From JADJNW01 sp964517175 (GTDB lineage: Bacteria > Bacteroidota > Bacteroidia > Chitinophagales > Saprospiraceae): a DNA stretch of 64,000 nucleotides. The translations under genes and the position numbers were made by a program. The stretch's first letter is position 1. Every line of letters begins with the position of its first letter. A model generated the notes under the pieces. It had not been told where the DNA came from. It did no database searches and saw only the letters and a list, made by a program, of their open reading frames with translations. The DNA lies in NCBI GenBank assembly GCA_964517175.1, contig CAZFBU010000001.1, positions 27,986 through 91,985 on the forward strand. Reading direction: 5' to 3'. This document shows positions 62,101-64,000 of the stretch, in pieces.

Positions 62101-62498
62101 GCGTGCGCAATCTTATCGCATCGCGCCAAAAATTGCAAGCCTATTACCAACAAGATGCACCGACTGTGCCCGCGCCAGCAGATCCGTTTGTGCAGCGCGC
62201 CCGGGAGCTTATCTTCGCGAATATCAGCGATGAAAACTTCTGGGGTTCAGCGCTTTGCAAAGCCCTAAACCTCGGCCCATCGCAGGTGCATCGTAAGCTC
62301 AAAGCGACGACCGGCAAAGCAACCGGCGAATTCATCCACCAGACACGCCTGCACCGATCACGAGCATTGCTGCAAACGACCGACCTCACAGTCAGTGAAA
62401 TAGCATACCAGGTTGGCTATAAAGACCCTGCGTATTTCACCCGAAAATTCAAGGCGGAGTTTGGGAAATTGCCGAGTGAGGTAAGAGGTAACATCTAG
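59172..62498 (+). CDS. Hybrid histidine kinase with 7TM sensor, receiver and AraC output
   Basis: 1108 residues. Signal peptide (1-24), two repeated extracellular beta-domains up to about 380 (7TMR-DISMED2-like; QTAPRTLSRYIDMYNELQIL; second copy from about 220), seven transmembrane helices (about 385-590), HisKA with His624 (FANFTHELRTPLTIIL), HATPase (about 730-835; GTGIGLALTKELVKL), receiver with Asp915 (LSDVMMPEMDG), and AraC HTH at about 1005-1108 (GSALCKALNLGPSQVHRKLK). A single-chain sensor-regulator, as in Bacteroides hybrid two-component systems, but with 7TM rather than Reg_prop sensor. Target genes unknown. Confidence 0.94.
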   Translation: MKLNNPIRPVLIVLCVMASSLLQAQPTWHIDSAINWQTAPRTLSRYIDMYNELQILEDKTDTLAFHEVKNSDAFSPNYSRDRLNRKSVYWVKATLVGSADSSGRYLFSVNNHEWFNEGGWEQIDIYIQQQNDTILHKRTGFGIRPPEKTVRNVFNLFEVTLDRHEVKNIFLRLKNSTAIPPPRAITLRFIDSNSLYEETVFLPPDSFLGKDIHAPFTFNSVFSTLEYVKDPDHTLSFDEISQNWEQMCSFVRPGNYRTDDRKSIYWMRLRIAPSNYSEELWFFAKNADFIDIEVYKPDLTGAYVKKAIGYSAKLKSKDIPIWLPVFKVLTSTTDTTDIYLRLQTSPSHFEFSIPTIYLDPILQHVNKEELLYALPIESWQTGFFFGICAIQFFIFLILFFITKDRSILYLSVYLTGLVFYAAAESMGRLEFNVFYFLYDTPNILGLFATIGSILIVGGLLKITSRVLKLSDAVKHIELYINLLIIFFAVVMLFAQLKFAFITVDIRYILIYVMRSRRFLYILAILFVLSASIWATLKRKPDALFFLIATLPLVVTHVYGSLIPIMPNRTIHYFDVLQWGYLGTFVLMGLVIGIRINRLRFQELRAQSLEETDRLKNRFFANFTHELRTPLTIILGMVNEIARNPQQMMKVGLSVIRRNGENLLGIVNQILDLTKLEVGKLELKLVQDDIIYYLKYLLESFHSAAEQKDIELIFKTSEAEIVMDYDPERIRQIVTNLLSNAIKFTPTGGQIKLQVAKQNGQLQLKVSDTGAGISEAHLPHIFDRFYQVSDRPSEGTGIGLALTKELVKLMNGNISVTSKVDKGTVFTVQLPVAQEAMRLEVLKTLDLADTADTGELVTDADEKTEKPLVLIVEDNSDIVFLLQRLLHNEYQLLHAKNGKDGFVKAEKMIPDLILSDVMMPEMDGFELTRQLKTHELTSHIPVVLLTALANQDAKIEGLTYGADDYIAKPFDERELRTRVRNLIASRQKLQAYYQQDAPTVPAPADPFVQRARELIFANISDENFWGSALCKALNLGPSQVHRKLKATTGKATGEFIHQTRLHRSRALLQTTDLTVSEIAYQVGYKDPAYFTRKFKAEFGKLPSEVRGNI

Positions 62499-62574
62499 CC
62501 GCATCGGAAACCCGCTCCAGTCTTCAGTTTCCGGCTCTCTCCGCTGGTGCAAATTTCTCATCTGCAAATGTTCG

Positions 62575-62608
62575 ATGCAACTATTTTACCAGCTTTTGCA
62601 ACTATAAT
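62575..62608. promoter_or_regulatory. 34-bp motif with two TGCAAC half-sites, copy 1
   Basis: Holds TGCAAC at 62576 and 62597 (21 bp apart, two helical turns) and ATTTTACCA between. 27 of 34 positions equal the copy at 63126-63159. 140 bp before the short AraC gene. Confidence 0.6.
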
Positions 62609-62748
62609 CCTATGCACTTCGTGCCGCTTTCCTTGATATTTGAATCTGAAATATGAACCACAAAGCTGGTTTCATGAAGTCCGGTTAGAAATGCCCCCGG
62701 GCAATATAGATTTTTGGTTCCATCAAACGATCACAAATACCATTTGAT

Positions 62749-63102
62749 ATGAATTATTTAATCAGTCCAGGAATGATAAGTAAACACCCGTTTGCCCAGA
62801 AGTTACAGCGGATCATTGAAGCTAATATCGGCGACGAAAATTTTGGCGTAACGGAACTCAGCGCTCATGCAAACCTCGGCAGACAACAGATACACCGCAA
62901 GCTCAAGGCGCTGACTGGACGCTCGACATCTGACTTCATACATGCCGTTCGCGTACACTACAGCAAAAAGTTATTGCGAACGACCGACCTTTCGATCAAG
63001 GAAATCGCCTTCCGTGTGGGCTACAGAGACCCAGCCGATTTCACCAAAAAATTCAAAGCGGAGTTTGGTAGGACACCAAGTGAATGGCGAAAGTCATTGT
63101 GA
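62749..63102 (+). CDS. Free-standing AraC-family DNA-binding domain
   Basis: 117 residues, consisting almost only of an AraC HTH pair: GVTELSAHANLGRQQIHRKL (first HTH) and IKEIAFRVGYRDPADFTKKF (second), end SEWRKSL. It closely resembles the C-terminal output domain of the hybrid kinase just upstream (shared QxHRKLKAxTG, LLxTTDL, KFKAEFG, PSE). Likely a paralogue released from that domain; it could compete for the same DNA sites. Spacer of 250 bp upstream with the TGCAAC motif. Confidence 0.9.
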   Translation: MNYLISPGMISKHPFAQKLQRIIEANIGDENFGVTELSAHANLGRQQIHRKLKALTGRSTSDFIHAVRVHYSKKLLRTTDLSIKEIAFRVGYRDPADFTKKFKAEFGRTPSEWRKSL

Positions 63103-63125
63103 TGCGAATAGCTTTTTTGATGTGC

Positions 63126-63159
63126 ATGCAACCATTTTACCATTACATGCAACAATAAT
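63126..63159. promoter_or_regulatory. 34-bp motif with two TGCAAC half-sites, copy 2
   Basis: TGCAAC at 63127 and 63148 (21 bp apart). See copy at 62575. 135 bp before the truncated AraC gene. Confidence 0.6.
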
Positions 63160-63294
63160 ACCAGAATCATACAAAACTAAACCGGATATTTGGAGAGGAA
63201 ATTTCATGTTGCTCTAATGTATAAGATTCTCTGATACAGTGATTGACCCTAACTTGTCATTAACAATAGAAACCCGATTCAAAATAAATACAGC

Positions 63295-64000
63295 ATGGAA
63301 GTCAAAACACTACTACCCCACCCTTTTTTGCAGCCTTATATCCATCATTACGTATGGATAGATACCGGCAAACTGCAGGAAGAAGAGATAATCGAGCAAC
63401 TTCCAACCCATATCAATGGACTGGTTTTCACTTTTCCTTACAGTAAGCGCGTCATCGCTGAAACCCCGAGCGGTGTGGTCACCTTACCTTTTGCGCAGAT
63501 ATATCCGCCCAGTTCGGTGTATTCCAGGCTGCGGCACTGGGGTGCAGTAGCCATCCGGATCATCTTCCGCCCCGGGCAATTTCATGCTTTTTTTAAGATT
63601 CCGCTTGCCGAATTTACCAATCAAGCCATAGATGCGGAAGCAAGCATTGGCAAGGAAATACGCGCTTTGTACGACCGGGTTGGCGAAAATTTAACGGCAA
63701 TGAGCACGAAACATACCCTGGATGATTTTTTCCTGCAAAAATTGCGTCGTACCGAATTGCAGCCGTCCGTTATGCCAAAGATTTTGACAATGCTTCGCGA
63801 CAATCCGACTTATCAGGTCAGTGACCTGGCTGGCAGTTTGGGAAAAGCCCCCCGGACGGTACATCGCTATTTCCAGACGGAGACTGGCATGTCGCCGAAA
63901 GAATGGCTCTCTATCCGCCGCTTTTTAAAGGCGTTGGAGCTGATGCAAACCGGGCAATTTTCGCTGACCGACATCGCCTACCGGGTTGGTTACAGCGACC
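63295..64000 (+). CDS. AraC-family regulator with DUF6597-type N-domain (partial)
   Basis: ATG 63295; 235 residues visible, runs off the right edge. N-terminal sensor-like domain of about 140 residues (MEVKTLLPHPFLQPYIHHYV; PTHINGLVFTFPYS) resembling DUF6597, then the HTH AraC domain from about 165 (YQVSDLAGSLGKAPRTVHRY, SLTDIAYRVGYSD). The second HTH is cut at the edge. Not the same subgroup as the short AraC protein before it. Ligand unknown. Confidence 0.88.
   Translation, partial: MEVKTLLPHPFLQPYIHHYVWIDTGKLQEEEIIEQLPTHINGLVFTFPYSKRVIAETPSGVVTLPFAQIYPPSSVYSRLRHWGAVAIRIIFRPGQFHAFFKIPLAEFTNQAIDAEASIGKEIRALYDRVGENLTAMSTKHTLDDFFLQKLRRTELQPSVMPKILTMLRDNPTYQVSDLAGSLGKAPRTVHRYFQTETGMSPKEWLSIRRFLKALELMQTGQFSLTDIAYRVGYSD

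Noticed and set aside
1..64000. tRNA, rRNA, tmRNA or riboswitch genes
   Set aside because: No cloverleaf, TTCRANNC-type T-loop in context, or known riboswitch core was recognised on either strand by eye; a covariance-model scan would be decisive.

Overview
The window comes from a member of the phylum Bacteroidota, most likely a Saprospiria-like marine or wastewater lineage. The family-level signs are a SusC/SusD outer-membrane pair, GH97 and secreted GH65 enzymes, a DUF4293 protein, an OstA-like protein, a protein with the gliding-motility/T9SS type B C-terminal domain, a BatE-like TPR/SH3 protein, and at least nine perfect TAnnTTTG boxes (the Bacteroidota -7 promoter element) placed 17-65 bp before start codons. 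The rank below phylum is inference. One run of 100 N (44484-44583) shows that this is a scaffold with an unresolved join.

Layout. 1-1325: end of an ExbB/ExbD-type operon with two exbD genes, closed by a bidirectional terminator. 1389-5773: DUF4293 membrane protein, FAD-dependent oxidoreductase, OstA-like protein and BatE-like protein. 5947-6575: a PIN-domain toxin/antitoxin pair. 6805-7932: rplU-rpmA, where L27 carries a long extra C-terminal helix-hairpin-helix domain. 8042-9274: aspartyl protease with a PDZ domain. 9635-27806: a carbohydrate-uptake locus reading rightward: SusC, SusD, two tandem FG-GAP/ASPIC-UnbV lipoproteins, an Rpn-type mobile nuclease, GH97 and GH65 alpha-glycosidases and a vanadium-haloperoxidase-family lipoprotein. 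27807-28344: repeat-rich spacer. 28345-33248: fasciclin lipoprotein, unknown membrane-anchored protein, SLC13-type carboxylate transporter and APC permease. 33237-37669: T9SS-sorted adhesin-like protein, VOC protein, secreted DinB-fold protein and OmpA-family protein. 37706-41020: TetR regulator facing two small membrane proteins and an OPT oligopeptide transporter across a very symmetrical operator/promoter. 41100-41539: relic of a GH20 hexosaminidase. 41651-46019: PhoD-like phosphatase, BON-LysM protein, dcd and a large GH113-like TIM-barrel protein broken by the N run. 46203-47476: lipoprotein and HxlR regulator, divergent, with palindromic operators. 47569-53907: WD40 protein, phosphopantetheinyl transferase, hairpin-rich spacer, EI24-like membrane protein, ComEC and a DUF6340 lipoprotein. 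54042-59052: mercaptopyruvate-type sulfurtransferase, small HTH protein, Cys-rich lipoprotein, TlpA-like thiol oxidoreductase, RlmL-type rRNA methyltransferase and a small secreted protein. 59172-64000: one-component hybrid histidine kinase (7TM sensor, kinase, receiver, AraC output), a free-standing AraC domain resembling that output domain, and a truncated AraC regulator.

How the genes may work together. The SusCD to haloperoxidase run looks like one polysaccharide utilisation locus for an alpha-glucoside: SusC/D import, GH97 and GH65 trimming outside the cytoplasm, with accessory surface lipoproteins. The most unusual items are the L27 helix-hairpin-helix fusion; the HTH / 12-cysteine lipoprotein / TlpA trio at 55057-57369; a 34-bp sequence with two TGCAAC half-sites 21 bp apart that recurs before both AraC genes; the symmetric TetR control region; and the collapsed GH20 gene. 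No tRNA, rRNA, CRISPR array or complete insertion sequence was recognised.
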